NCBI RefSeq assembly: GCF_947496775.1
Contig: NZ_CANMDU010000013.1
Span: 1 to 64,000 of the forward strand
DNA from: an uncultured Maribacter sp.
GTDB taxonomy: Bacteria > Bacteroidota > Bacteroidia > Flavobacteriales > Flavobacteriaceae
Direction: 5' to 3'
Length of the DNA: 64,000 nt
Shown here: positions 36,083-44,250 of the stretch, piece after piece
Layout of the letters: every line of letters begins with the position of its first letter
Numbering within the stretch: the first letter of the stretch is position 1
Made by a program: the position numbers and the translations under genes
Notes under the pieces: model-generated
What the model was told of the DNA's origin: nothing
Seen by the model: the letters and a program-made list of their open reading frames with translations, nothing else
Database searches by the model: none

Positions 36083-37078
36083 ATGCCAAAAATTGGAGAC
36101 ATACAATTACCAGATTTCCCGTTATTACTTGCACCTATGGAAGATGTAAGTGACCCACCTTTTAGAGCTTTGTGTAAGGAACAAGGAGCAGATGTGGTTT
36201 ATACCGAGTTTATTTCTTCGGAAGGACTAATTCGTGATGCTGCAAAAAGTGTAATGAAGTTAGATATTTATGAAAAAGAACGCCCAGTAGGGATTCAAAT
36301 ATTTGGCGCTAATTTAGATTCTATGCTACGCTCTGTAGAGATAGTAGAAAAATCTAACCCAGATATTATAGATATTAACTTTGGTTGTCCTGTAAAAAAA
36401 GTAGTTAGTAAAGGTGCTGGAGCAGGAATTTTAAAAGACATAGATTTAATGGTGTCTTTAACCAAAGCCATGGTAGAACATACCAAGCTGCCTATTACGG
36501 TAAAAACCAGATTAGGGTGGGATGAGAGTTCTATTAAAATTGTTGAGGTTGCAGAACGCATACAAGATGTTGGCTGTAAAGCAATAGCCATTCATGGTAG
36601 AACTAGAGCGCAGTTGTATAAAGGAGATGCGGATTGGAAACCTATTGCCGAGGTAAAAAATAACCAAAGAATGCATATTCCTGTATTTGGAAATGGTGAT
36701 GTAAACACCCCAGAAGCTGCTGTAAAAATGCGCGATGAATATGGTTTAGATGGGGCAATGATTGGGCGAGCAAGTATTGGGTATCCTTGGTTTTTTAAAG
36801 AAGTAAAACACTTTATAAATACAGGAACGCATTTAGAACCACCAACTATGGAAGAACGTGTTACAGCCGCACGTAGGCATTTACAAATGTCTATAGATTG
36901 GAAGGGTGAAAAATTGGGTGTTTTTGAAACCAGAAGACACTACACAAATTACTTTAAGGGCATTCCAGACTTTAAAGAATATAGAATGAAAATGGTTACT
37001 AGTGATGCTTCTAAAGATGTCTTTGCTACTTTTGATGAGGTTCTAGAAAAATTTGGAAATTATCAGTTTGTTAGATAG
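36083..37078 (+). CDS. dusB: tRNA-dihydrouridine synthase
   Basis: The 331-residue FMN enzyme has the Dus signature 'LLLAPMEDVSDPPFRALCKEQGADVVYTEFIS' at the N-terminus. It also shows 'GIQIFGAN', 'IDINFGCPVKKVVSKGAGA' (catalytic Cys in GCP), 'AIAIHGRTRAQLYKGDADW', 'VFGNGDV' and 'GAMIGRASIGYPWFF'. It reduces specific uridines in the D-loop of tRNAs. DusB is the closest subtype by these motifs. The gene is divergent from the Lgt-like operon and convergent with the ThuA-domain gene (3 bp between stops). Confidence 0.93.
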   Translation: MPKIGDIQLPDFPLLLAPMEDVSDPPFRALCKEQGADVVYTEFISSEGLIRDAAKSVMKLDIYEKERPVGIQIFGANLDSMLRSVEIVEKSNPDIIDINFGCPVKKVVSKGAGAGILKDIDLMVSLTKAMVEHTKLPITVKTRLGWDESSIKIVEVAERIQDVGCKAIAIHGRTRAQLYKGDADWKPIAEVKNNQRMHIPVFGNGDVNTPEAAVKMRDEYGLDGAMIGRASIGYPWFFKEVKHFINTGTHLEPPTMEERVTAARRHLQMSIDWKGEKLGVFETRRHYTNYFKGIPDFKEYRMKMVTSDASKDVFATFDEVLEKFGNYQFVR

Positions 37079-37081
37079 TTT

Positions 37082-37993
37082 TTAATTCTTTTTATTATAC
37101 GGTGTAGTGTCTAACACCATCGTATTATAATCTGGAAAATTATTAGGAATTTTATAAGAAGTTTTCCCTGTTGCTAGCCACTCAGTTGCGCGGATTAAGG
37201 TAGTCTGAAACCCTATGCACCTGTAACTTTTAGGATATATATCGTCTTTCCAAAGATGTCCCATAGAAGAATTGTAAACCCTTCCTTTTCCGTATGAAAC
37301 TACCCATTCTACGGGCCAATTAATAGAAGTGTTAGAGTCTTTAGCATAAGAAAGAATAGTAATATTTTTTCCAGGACCACGTGCAAATTTATAAAGTTCC
37401 ATATCTGGAGTTTTCCATATTTTTGGAAAATCTTTATTAATAGGATGGCTATTTAAGATATAAATATTTTCATCATTTCTTGGTCCATGAAATGTTGCTT
37501 TTCCTTCGTGAGGAGGAATTGTAATTATTTCTTTATTCTCCTTCACCTGTAATGCTACCCCTTCATCTTTTGATCTCCAACCTAATCCTATCATTAAATT
37601 ATATTCTTTCCATTTTGGAAAAGCGTTATTTGCAGAATGAAGTATGTATAAACCTCCACCTTGACTTAGATATTCTTCTAAGTTTTTTTCTACTTCTTTG
37701 GGCCAGCGTATATCTTTACAGCTTATGTTATTAGTGTTTTGAATAACAACATCGTAATTTTTAAATTTTGGACGCCAATTTTTCCAGTTTTTATCTGCAG
37801 ATATAGAAGGTGTTGTAGAAATACTTACTTTAAATAAATTAGTTTCTTCTAAAATTGTTTTAACAAGTAAAGAAGTTTGTTTCCAATTATGATTATTAAA
37901 ACCATCAATAATTAAAACATTTAATTTGTCTGTATTAGGTTGTGCAAAAATAATTTGTCCCCAAAAAAGAAATACTACTAATTTATGTATCAT
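37082..37993 (-). CDS. ThuA-domain secreted protein
   Basis: The 303-residue protein has a signal peptide (HKLVVFLFWGQIIFAQ). The ThuA-like class I glutamine-amidotransferase fold is seen in 'LNVLIIDGFNNHNWKQTSLLVKTILEE', 'YDVVIQNTN', 'GGGLYILHSANNAF', 'GPRNDENIYILNSHPINKDFP' and 'WVVSYGKGRVYNSSMGHLWKDD'. ThuA proteins are linked to trehalose or other sugar catabolism, and secreted members are abundant in sugar-degrading Bacteroidota. No catalytic Cys is evident. It is last in the operon rbfA - permease - thuA-like gene. Confidence 0.85.
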   Translation of the reverse strand: MIHKLVVFLFWGQIIFAQPNTDKLNVLIIDGFNNHNWKQTSLLVKTILEETNLFKVSISTTPSISADKNWKNWRPKFKNYDVVIQNTNNISCKDIRWPKEVEKNLEEYLSQGGGLYILHSANNAFPKWKEYNLMIGLGWRSKDEGVALQVKENKEIITIPPHEGKATFHGPRNDENIYILNSHPINKDFPKIWKTPDMELYKFARGPGKNITILSYAKDSNTSINWPVEWVVSYGKGRVYNSSMGHLWKDDIYPKSYRCIGFQTTLIRATEWLATGKTSYKIPNNFPDYNTMVLDTTPYNKKN

Positions 37994-38026
37994 ATTAATA
38001 TGTTTTTCTTAGCTATTAATTACTTA

Positions 38027-39232
38027 CTAGGCAGTAATTAATTTTTTAGAAATTCTACTACTAGCAACTAAAGAGGCTAGTATTCCTAGAACAATAATAG
38101 TGGCTAAAACAATTACTACATTAATTAAATTAAATTGTACGGGATAGGCTAAGGTTGGGGTAATTTTTAACCACCCAAAAGCCAATTGCGAACCAATTAA
38201 TAAAGAGCCTAAAAGAACACCTATTAGCCCACCTAAACTAGTTACTAAAACCCCTTGTAAGAAATATATTTTCCGAAGCTGTTTTATGGTTGTTCCTAAA
38301 TTATATAGGGTCTTAGAATTTTGTTGCTTATCTAAAATCATCATAATTATGGCTCCTACGACATTAAAAAGAGCAATAATAAGTACTAGGGTAAAAATAA
38401 GGTAGGTTGCTAAATTTTCAGTGTTTAACATGCGATAAAGCGTACTATTCAGTTCTTTTCTACTTTTAATTATTACGTTAGGAATAATAGCTGTTATTTC
38501 ATTTTTTAGTACATCACCAGTTGCAGAGTCTGAGATTTTAAAATTAATACCTGAGACTTCAGTGTTGTCTTTTTCTAACAATGCTTGTACTAAGGGTAAG
38601 TGCGCAAAGACATACTTTTTATCAATATTTTCTTCAATAACATAAACGCCACTCATTAATAGAGCAAGCTCATTATATGGTTTTGTTTTTAATGTTAGTT
38701 GCGAAGTGTTTCCTTTTCCTGGTTTTGGAGCTAAAATTACTAATGGATGTCTGTACTGGTTGATAGATATTCCCAATAAATTGGCAATACCAATACCAGT
38801 AACTCCTTGCTCGTTGTTTATAGACCAATTACCATACTGTATGGTGCTATCTATTCCGGTTACCTTTGTAAAGCTAGAATCTACCCCTTTTATATACGCA
38901 ATATGATTTTTTTGACGGTGCGAGAGGTATACCTTCTCTTCTAACTCTTTGGTGTAAAAGCTTATTCCTTTAATTTTGGAAAGCTGTACCTCTTGTTCAG
39001 GGGTAATGGAGAAAAATTTCCCTGTTTTGGGTATTGCTTTTAAATCTGGATCAATAGTATTTGTATAAGAAAGACTAAATTCTTTTAAACCAGCAAAACC
39101 AGATAAAACAATAAAAAGTGCCCCAGAGCCTATAACAATAACTAAAAAAGTAATGAAATTAATAATATTCACCGCATTTTGACTGCTCCTAGAGTGCAGG
39201 TACCTTTTCGCGATGTATAATGGAAAGTTCAA
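38027..39232 (-). CDS. LolC/E-like ABC transporter permease (MacB-type)
   Basis: The 401-residue inner-membrane protein starts 'FPLYIAKRYLHSRSSQNAVNIINFI', the LolC/LolE opening. One N-terminal membrane helix is followed by a large periplasmic domain (~residues 45-270) and three C-terminal helices within 'LIFTLVLIIALFNVVGAIIMMILDKQQNSKTLYNLGTT' and beyond. The FtsX-type fold suggests lipoprotein release from the inner membrane toward LolA. No ATPase gene is adjacent; it would be encoded elsewhere. Its ATG lies 3 bp after the rbfA stop. Confidence 0.87.
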   Translation of the reverse strand: MNFPLYIAKRYLHSRSSQNAVNIINFITFLVIVIGSGALFIVLSGFAGLKEFSLSYTNTIDPDLKAIPKTGKFFSITPEQEVQLSKIKGISFYTKELEEKVYLSHRQKNHIAYIKGVDSSFTKVTGIDSTIQYGNWSINNEQGVTGIGIANLLGISINQYRHPLVILAPKPGKGNTSQLTLKTKPYNELALLMSGVYVIEENIDKKYVFAHLPLVQALLEKDNTEVSGINFKISDSATGDVLKNEITAIIPNVIIKSRKELNSTLYRMLNTENLATYLIFTLVLIIALFNVVGAIIMMILDKQQNSKTLYNLGTTIKQLRKIYFLQGVLVTSLGGLIGVLLGSLLIGSQLAFGWLKITPTLAYPVQFNLINVVIVLATIIVLGILASLVASSRISKKLITA

Positions 39233-39235
39233 TAG

Positions 39236-39628
39236 TTACGATTTTTTTCTTTTATCTAAAAGATCTCTATTTTCAATTGGGTTTTCTTCTCCTTTTAAAG
39301 ATTTTTCTATTTTTTCTATATAGTCTAAAGAATCATCTAAATAGAAAAGTAATTCCGGAACTCTTCGTAATTGATTTTTAGTTCGTTGCGAAAGTTCATG
39401 TTTTATAAGAGGTTGGTTAGATTGTATACCCTTTAAAAGCTCTTCTGCACCTTTATTTGGAAAAATACTAACATATACCTTAGCTATAGATAAATCGGTA
39501 GTTACAGATACTTTAGAGACAGAAATTAAAGTCCCTGTAAGTCCACCATCTATTGCTGCTCGTTGTAGAATATCTACAATATCTTTCTGTATTACTCCGG
39601 CTATTTTTTTCTGACGTTGCGTTTCCAT
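39236..39628 (-). CDS. rbfA: Ribosome-binding factor A
   Basis: The 130-residue protein has RbfA motifs: 'RQKKIAGVIQKDIVDILQRAA' at the N-terminus, 'ISVSKVSVTTDLSIAKVYVSIFP' in the middle (KH-type fold) and 'LRRVPELLFYLDDSLDYIEKIEKSL' toward the end. It binds the 30S subunit and helps 16S rRNA 5' maturation, notably in the cold. It is directly upstream of the LolC/E-like permease gene. Confidence 0.93.
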   Translation of the reverse strand: METQRQKKIAGVIQKDIVDILQRAAIDGGLTGTLISVSKVSVTTDLSIAKVYVSIFPNKGAEELLKGIQSNQPLIKHELSQRTKNQLRRVPELLFYLDDSLDYIEKIEKSLKGEENPIENRDLLDKRKKS

Positions 39629-39698
39629 GCTACAAAAGTACGTAGAAAATGGAGTTTTTTAGTTTTTCCGTATATTCATCTATAAAATAAGTAACGTT

Positions 39699-40100
39699 TT
39701 GAAGAAAATAGAACATATCGGTATTGCCGTAAAGAGTTTAGAAAAGTCTAATGATTTGTATGAAAAACTATTGGGAACGCCTTCTTACAAAGAGGAAGAG
39801 GTGGTTTCGGAAGGAGTTAAAACCTCCTTTTTTAAAACAGGCCCTAATAAGATAGAATTATTAGAAGCTACTAAGGAAGATAGTCCAATTGCTAAGTTTA
39901 TAGCAAAGAAAGGAGAAGGCATACATCATATAGCCTTTGAGGTCGAAGATATAGTAGCAGAAATAGCACGTTTAAAGGCAGAAGGGTTCATCGTTTTAAA
40001 CGATGAACCTAAAAAAGGTGCTGATAATAAATTAGTTGCGTTTGTACACCCAAAAACTACGAATGGCGTTTTATTAGAATTGTGCCAAGAAATAGGATAG
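39699..40100 (+). CDS. mce: Methylmalonyl-CoA epimerase
   Basis: The 133-residue VOC-fold protein starts with TTG (reading KKIEHIGIAVKSLEKSNDLYEKLLG); no in-frame ATG lies near the N-terminus, so a TTG start is likely. Metal ligands are visible: His in 'EHIGIAV', His in 'GIHHIAFEVEDI' and Glu in 'GVLLELCQE'. It interconverts the (2S)- and (2R)-methylmalonyl-CoA epimers between propionyl-CoA and succinyl-CoA. It is monocistronic, followed by tRNA-Met. Confidence 0.92.
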   Translation: MKKIEHIGIAVKSLEKSNDLYEKLLGTPSYKEEEVVSEGVKTSFFKTGPNKIELLEATKEDSPIAKFIAKKGEGIHHIAFEVEDIVAEIARLKAEGFIVLNDEPKKGADNKLVAFVHPKTTNGVLLELCQEIG

Positions 40101-40115
40101 AAGCACCGAATTTCC

Positions 40116-40146
40116 TTGCACCATAATAAAATAAGTAGTAATATTG
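40116..40146 (+). promoter_or_regulatory. Promoter of the CAT-anticodon tRNA
   Basis: TTG at 40116-40118, a 20-bp spacer and TAATATTG (one mismatch to TAnnTTTG) at 40139-40146 lie 15 bp before the tRNA. Confidence 0.6.
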
Positions 40147-40161
40147 CAACCGCAATTTGCG

Positions 40162-40235
40162 GGTCCTATAGCTCAGCTGGTTAGAGCACCTGACTCATAA
40201 TCAGGGGGTCCATGGTTCGAGCCCATGTGGGACCA
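40162..40235 (+). tRNA. tRNA-Met (anticodon CAT; elongator type, Ile2 not excluded)
   Basis: The acceptor GGTCCTA pairs with TGGGACC, the D arm is GCTC/GAGC, the anticodon arm is CCTGA/TCAGG around CTCATAA, the variable loop is GGGTC, and the T arm is CATGG/CCATG around TTCGAGC. The discriminator is A and CCA is not encoded. The anticodon CAT could be elongator Met or lysidine-modified Ile2. The 3' part from the anticodon loop is the integration target of the element to the right. Confidence 0.88.
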
Positions 40236-40237
40236 CA
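40194..40237 (+). repeat. attL: 44-bp direct repeat inside the tRNA
   Basis: The repeat runs from the anticodon loop (CTCATAA) to two bases past the discriminator and is identical to 54976-55019. The tRNA at this end is intact. Confidence 0.93.
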
Positions 40238-40249
40238 CTAGTAAATACA

Positions 40250-40282
40250 AAGCTTTCGAGAAATCGGAAGCTTTTGTTTTTT
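40250..40282 (+). terminator. Element-borne terminator behind the restored tRNA
   Basis: AAGCTTTCGA and TCGGAAGCTT form a 10-bp stem (one G-T pair) capped by GAAA, followed by TTGTTTTTT. It lies inside the element, so it replaces the terminator separated from the tRNA by integration. Confidence 0.8.
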
Positions 40283-40285
40283 AAG

Positions 40286-40309
40286 ACGGGTACAACATAG
40301 GTACAACAA
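40286..40309 (+). repeat. 24-bp subterminal repeat, left copy
   Basis: The sequence is identical to 54838-54861 and in the same orientation. It contains GGTACAACA twice, 11 bp apart. The position just inside the element end suggests an integrase or excisionase arm-type binding site. Confidence 0.75.
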
Positions 40310-40364
40310 TCTCTTTTCTTTTTACGTATCTTTAATTACTGCTTTTATTAAGAGGTAGGAGTTT

Positions 40365-41039
40365 ATGGATAAGTTAATTAAAAATATAGCTCAATTATGG
40401 TGCAGCCTAGACGATTCTATTGATAATTTTTTCAATAGAAGGATTTTAAGAACGCATAACTCTACCTTTCTTTTCTTAATTTCTATGCTTGGGATTGTGG
40501 CGATTAGTATAGCTTTTTTCGCAGAGTTTAATTCTGTTTTTTATAGATTCCTATTCTTTTTCGCTTATATTTTTATGGGATTTATAGGATTGACCATTGT
40601 TGGAGCATACCACGAAAAGAAACGTATAAAAAATAAAAGACTATACCCTTTTCTTTACAGAACATTAAAAATAGGGAATATCAATTACGATGCTCTAAAG
40701 CTTAATGATGACGAAAAAATTGACTTCCACTTATTATTAAACAGGAGAAAAGTTCAAAATAAAATCAATTTTCAGGAGAACAATAAAAGTAAAGATTCTG
40801 CCAATCATCGAATGTTGTTTTCAATGTTTCATGTAATACTTGAAGATGGAATAGAGAATTTAACTGATGTTCATAAAAAAGTGTTTTTTGAAATGCTCGA
40901 AGATTCTTTTTTAATGAACGGAAAAACTATCAATTACAAGACGTTAAAATCCAGTTTCTCAGGTTGGAAAGGAGATTTAAGCTCAGATAAAGGCAAGGGT
41001 TATATAAAATACTGGAAAAGTGTTTTTGATATAGCATAA
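40365..41039 (+). CDS. Membrane protein of unknown function in the integrative element
   Basis: The 224-residue protein has two adjacent membrane segments (about residues 35-55 and 60-82), with a soluble, charged C-terminal domain of ~140 residues. The C-terminal stretch 'LTDVHKKVFFEMLEDSFLMNGKTINYKTLKSSFSGWKG' looks helical. I recognise no family. It is the first gene inside attL and precedes the excisionase-like gene by 126 bp. Confidence 0.65.
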   Translation: MDKLIKNIAQLWCSLDDSIDNFFNRRILRTHNSTFLFLISMLGIVAISIAFFAEFNSVFYRFLFFFAYIFMGFIGLTIVGAYHEKKRIKNKRLYPFLYRTLKIGNINYDALKLNDDEKIDFHLLLNRRKVQNKINFQENNKSKDSANHRMLFSMFHVILEDGIENLTDVHKKVFFEMLEDSFLMNGKTINYKTLKSSFSGWKGDLSSDKGKGYIKYWKSVFDIA

Positions 41040-41165
41040 TTAAGAAATAATGATAGCGTAATTGTAATTACCCTATTGATTATGCGGTATTTGTTGTCAT
41101 ATGTTTGCCATGTACAAAAATGTAAATGGCCATTTACTCATTTCTAAATATTAAAAATAAGAGTG

Positions 41166-41456
41166 ATGAGTGAACAAGAAAACGTCGTAGAATTACTACG
41201 CGACATTAAAGGTTTATTATCCCACACCAAAAAGGTAATGAATGTAGATGATCTAGTAATTTATACGGGATTATCGAAAAGTAAAATATACAAGCTTACC
41301 CAGCTTAAATTAATACCTGCAGGTAGGAATCCTAACATACGTCAAAAGTTCTTTGATAAAGAAACTATTGATGCCTGGTTAATGGGAGAACCTAATCTGT
41401 CCGATGAATACCTAGAACAGCAATTTAATAAGCAGCTGTTGAAAAACAAAAAATAA
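41166..41456 (+). CDS. Helix-turn-helix (excisionase-type, MerR-like fold) protein
   Basis: The 96-residue protein starts at the ATG at 41166 (a GTG lies one codon earlier). Residues ~25-75 form the HTH_17 fold ('NVDDLVIYTGLSKSKIYKLTQLKLIPAGR' then 'FDKETIDAWL'). These proteins act as recombination directionality factors or transcription regulators on Bacteroidota integrative elements. It precedes the vapE-type gene by 10 bp and is presumably in one operon with it. Confidence 0.8.
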   Translation: MSEQENVVELLRDIKGLLSHTKKVMNVDDLVIYTGLSKSKIYKLTQLKLIPAGRNPNIRQKFFDKETIDAWLMGEPNLSDEYLEQQFNKQLLKNKK

Positions 41457-41466
41457 ATCCTTGGTT

Positions 41467-42669
41467 ATGGCTACTGATAAACAGGATTTATACAACGTTA
41501 AGGATCCAAAAAAGAAAACCATCTATGATTATACAATGGAATACTTGGAAACGAAGTATGACGTGATGTATAACGAGATTTCACACGATTTTCAGATTGC
41601 TTTTAAAGATTCCAGGAATTGGCATTACCTTAATCTTAATTCATTAATTATAGAATTGACCAAGGCGGGTATCGATATTAGTACGAGTAAATTAGAAATT
41701 CTCATGCGATCTGAATGGATACCTAAATACAACCCAATCAAGGAGTATTTTGAATCTCTTCCAAAATGGGATGGTGTAGATTATATATTGAAATTAGCAT
41801 CCTATGTGCCTACTTACGAAAAAGAAGCTTTTGTGTATCATTTTAGAAAATGGTTGGTAAGGTCTATTAAGTGTGCATTGGAATCAAGTTATTTCAACAA
41901 ACAAGCGTTTATTCTTTCTCATATGGGGCAAAATTCTGGAAAATCTACTTGGTGCAGATTTTTATGTCCTCCAGAACTTTCCGAATTTATGGCTGAGGAT
42001 ATCAGTAATGATAAAGATGCACGAGTACAATTGTGCAGAAACTTTTTATACAATCTGGATGAATTAGCGGTTCTATCAAAAAAGGATGTGAATGCATTGA
42101 AATCTTTTTTCTCCAAAACCTTTATCAATGAACGATTACCATATGACAGAAAGAACACTACACTACCAAGAATATGTTCCTTTCTTGGTTCTACTAATAT
42201 GTCCTCTTTTCTAAACGATGAAACAGGTTCGGTAAGGTGGCTTTGTTTTGAATTGATAGACAAAATTGACTTTGCCTATTCAAAAGAAATCAATATTAAA
42301 GATGTTTGGACGCAAGCTTATCACTTGGCATACCATGACCCAACTTTTAATCCTGAATTAAGTATTAATGATATCAAGGAAAATGAAGAGCGTAATAAGA
42401 AATACACCAAACTAAGCTCTGAACAGGAGTTGATTGCCAAGTATTATGAGAAATCTAATGACATGGAAGACTTTGTTACTGCTTCTGATGTTCTGGTGTC
42501 TATGTCTTGCCTTAATCTTCGATTGAACCATATTAATATTGGCAGAGCTTTATCCGGGTTTAAGTTTCAGAAAGTGAAACACCCTAAAAGACAGGTATAC
42601 GGTTATTTAGCTAAACCTCGCTTTAAGGATTCTCCTTGGGAAATGGAATTTTCAAAAAAGCAAGAATAA
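41467..42669 (+). CDS. VapE/VirE-type P-loop replication protein
   Basis: The 400-residue protein has the virulence-associated E fold. The Walker A variant is 'MGQNSGKSTWCRFL'. Before it lies 'NPIKEYFESLPKWDGVDYI', the characteristic NPxxxYLxxLxWDG-like motif. Walker B is in 'YNLDELAVLSKKD', and 'RICSFLGSTNMSSFLNDETGSVRWLCF' holds the Asn/Arg finger region. Such proteins are primase/helicase-like ATPases of integrative elements and satellite phages. The start is ATG 41467; a TTG lies two codons earlier. Confidence 0.85.
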   Translation: MATDKQDLYNVKDPKKKTIYDYTMEYLETKYDVMYNEISHDFQIAFKDSRNWHYLNLNSLIIELTKAGIDISTSKLEILMRSEWIPKYNPIKEYFESLPKWDGVDYILKLASYVPTYEKEAFVYHFRKWLVRSIKCALESSYFNKQAFILSHMGQNSGKSTWCRFLCPPELSEFMAEDISNDKDARVQLCRNFLYNLDELAVLSKKDVNALKSFFSKTFINERLPYDRKNTTLPRICSFLGSTNMSSFLNDETGSVRWLCFELIDKIDFAYSKEINIKDVWTQAYHLAYHDPTFNPELSINDIKENEERNKKYTKLSSEQELIAKYYEKSNDMEDFVTASDVLVSMSCLNLRLNHINIGRALSGFKFQKVKHPKRQVYGYLAKPRFKDSPWEMEFSKKQE

Positions 42670-42672
42670 CAC

Positions 42673-42852
42673 TTACCTACTTACCTGAAAGATATAATAG
42701 TAATAATACAGGGTGTGTTTTTAGGTAAGATGCTTAAAACCTATTCTACCTAATGATTACCTAACCTACCCAAAAGTGTAGGATAGGTAAGACTATTTAC
42801 TGAGTTAATGTGATGGGAATCCCCATGTATAGGCTTAATGGTAGGAAGGTAA
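42673..42852. repeat. Cluster of TTACCT/AGGTAA motifs (possible iterons)
   Basis: The gap between the VapE and primase-like genes carries TTACCT at 42673, 42681 and 42757, TACCTAA at 42747, and the reverse complement AGGTAA at 42723, 42785 and 42847. Seven short copies in both orientations within 180 bp, between two replication genes, would fit a replication origin or a regulator site. Confidence 0.5.
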
Positions 42853-42877
42853 GAGAAATTACAAAAAGTAAAAGCAA

Positions 42878-43735
42878 ATGAAAAAAGAAATAATGAATTG
42901 CGAAAAAGCCCGTAGTCTTTGCGTCGTTAAAATACTTGCAAAACTAGGACATTTTCCCAATCGGAAAACGGAAAAAGAAGCTTGGTTTCTAAGTCCTTTC
43001 AGGTCAGAAACACAAGCCTCTTTTAAGGTCTCTTTAAAACAAAACTACTGGATTGACTTTGGAACTTTTGAGGGAGGCAATGCAATAGATTTGGTAGTTA
43101 AATTAAACCACTGTTCTGTAAAGGAAGCACTAACTATTTTATCAAACGATATGAGTGATGTTTATGTTCAACAACATTCATTTTTGGAATTGGAAAAAGA
43201 AACAGGAAAATTAGAAATCCTAAAAGTGCAGCTTATTCAACATCAGGCATTAATTAACTATTTGAAGTCAAGAAAAATACCACTGCAAATAGCTAAACGA
43301 TACTGTAAAGAGGTTTGGTATAGAAATAACGAAAAAACACTTTTCGCTCTTGGACTCAAAAATCAGTTAGACGGATGGGAACTTCGAAACAAATATTATA
43401 AAACGTCTACCACACCTAAATCTTATAGTTATTTCAATAACGGAAATGAAAACCTAATGATTATTGAAGGGATGTTTGACTTACTCTCTTTACCAGTTTT
43501 ATTAAATAAGGATTTTCATGAGCATGACTTGATTGTTCTTAATTCAGTGGCATTTGTAAAACGTGTTGGTCTTTTGCTAAAAAGCTATACAACTATCAAA
43601 CTGTGTTTAGATAACGATATTTCAGGAGATAAGGCAACAGAATATTTATTAAATGTTTTTCCTTCTACTATTGATTGTAGAGAAATTTATAAAGCTCATA
43701 AAGATGCTAATGAAAAATTGATGTTATGGGATTAG
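42878..43735 (+). CDS. Primase-like protein (CHC2-type zinc region plus Toprim-like domain)
   Basis: The 285-residue protein has an N-terminal part resembling DnaG zinc-binding domains ('FLSPFRSETQASFKVSLKQNYWIDFGTFEGGNAIDLVVKL'). A C-terminal Toprim-like region has 'NENLMIIEGMFDLLSLP' (the Glu motif) and 'IKLCLDNDISGDKATEYLL' (the D-x-D motif). It would make primers or act as a topoisomerase-type module for element replication. Its stop overlaps the mobC-like start by 10 bp. Confidence 0.82.
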   Translation: MKKEIMNCEKARSLCVVKILAKLGHFPNRKTEKEAWFLSPFRSETQASFKVSLKQNYWIDFGTFEGGNAIDLVVKLNHCSVKEALTILSNDMSDVYVQQHSFLELEKETGKLEILKVQLIQHQALINYLKSRKIPLQIAKRYCKEVWYRNNEKTLFALGLKNQLDGWELRNKYYKTSTTPKSYSYFNNGNENLMIIEGMFDLLSLPVLLNKDFHEHDLIVLNSVAFVKRVGLLLKSYTTIKLCLDNDISGDKATEYLLNVFPSTIDCREIYKAHKDANEKLMLWD

Positions 43736-44250
43736 AATACGATGACAGAGATGAAAACTTTGATTGGGTAGAACGAAAATCAGAAGAACGGAAAAACAAA
43801 ATACAACTTACTACCAAACAGTTAGAAGATAGCGATTTTTTAATACTTCAGCTAGGCGAGGAAGATTCGGTGCAAACGAATTCGAGATGTGTGTCTGTGG
43901 ACACAAACTCGATTACTCCCGATGGTCGCAATGAAAAAAAAAGGGTGTTTAAAGGGAAAACAGAACTGATTAAATTCCGATGTACATCACTAGAAAAGAA
44001 ACTATTGAAGAATCGTGCAAGACGATGTGGATTGACTCTTAGCGAATATTTTAGAAGGGTTGCTTTTGAAAAAAAGATAACCGAACGCCTGACGGAAGAT
44101 GAGATTACTATTTATAGGACTCTAGTAAAATTCCACAACAATTTTAAAGCAATAGGAAACATGTATCGAAAACGTAATCCTCATTTAACTGAAAAAGTGT
44201 ATTGGTTGGCTGACGAAATAAAAGACCATCTTCAAAAGTTCTCACCATGA
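43726..44250 (+). CDS. MobC-like mobilization accessory protein
   Basis: The 174-residue basic protein contains 'TELIKFRCTSLEKKLLKNRARRCGLTLSEYFRRVAFEK' (about residues 84-121), the ribbon-helix-helix plus 'S-E-Y-x-R' pattern of MobC/MobB relaxosome proteins. 'NFKAIGNMYRK' follows. It would bind the transfer origin and help the relaxase. It overlaps the relaxase start by 4 bp. Confidence 0.83.
   Translation: MGLEYDDRDENFDWVERKSEERKNKIQLTTKQLEDSDFLILQLGEEDSVQTNSRCVSVDTNSITPDGRNEKKRVFKGKTELIKFRCTSLEKKLLKNRARRCGLTLSEYFRRVAFEKKITERLTEDEITIYRTLVKFHNNFKAIGNMYRKRNPHLTEKVYWLADEIKDHLQKFSP

Noticed and set aside
40365-41039. RteC-like regulator
   Set aside because: The C-terminal part is only vaguely similar in length and composition, and two membrane segments at the N-terminus do not fit RteC.
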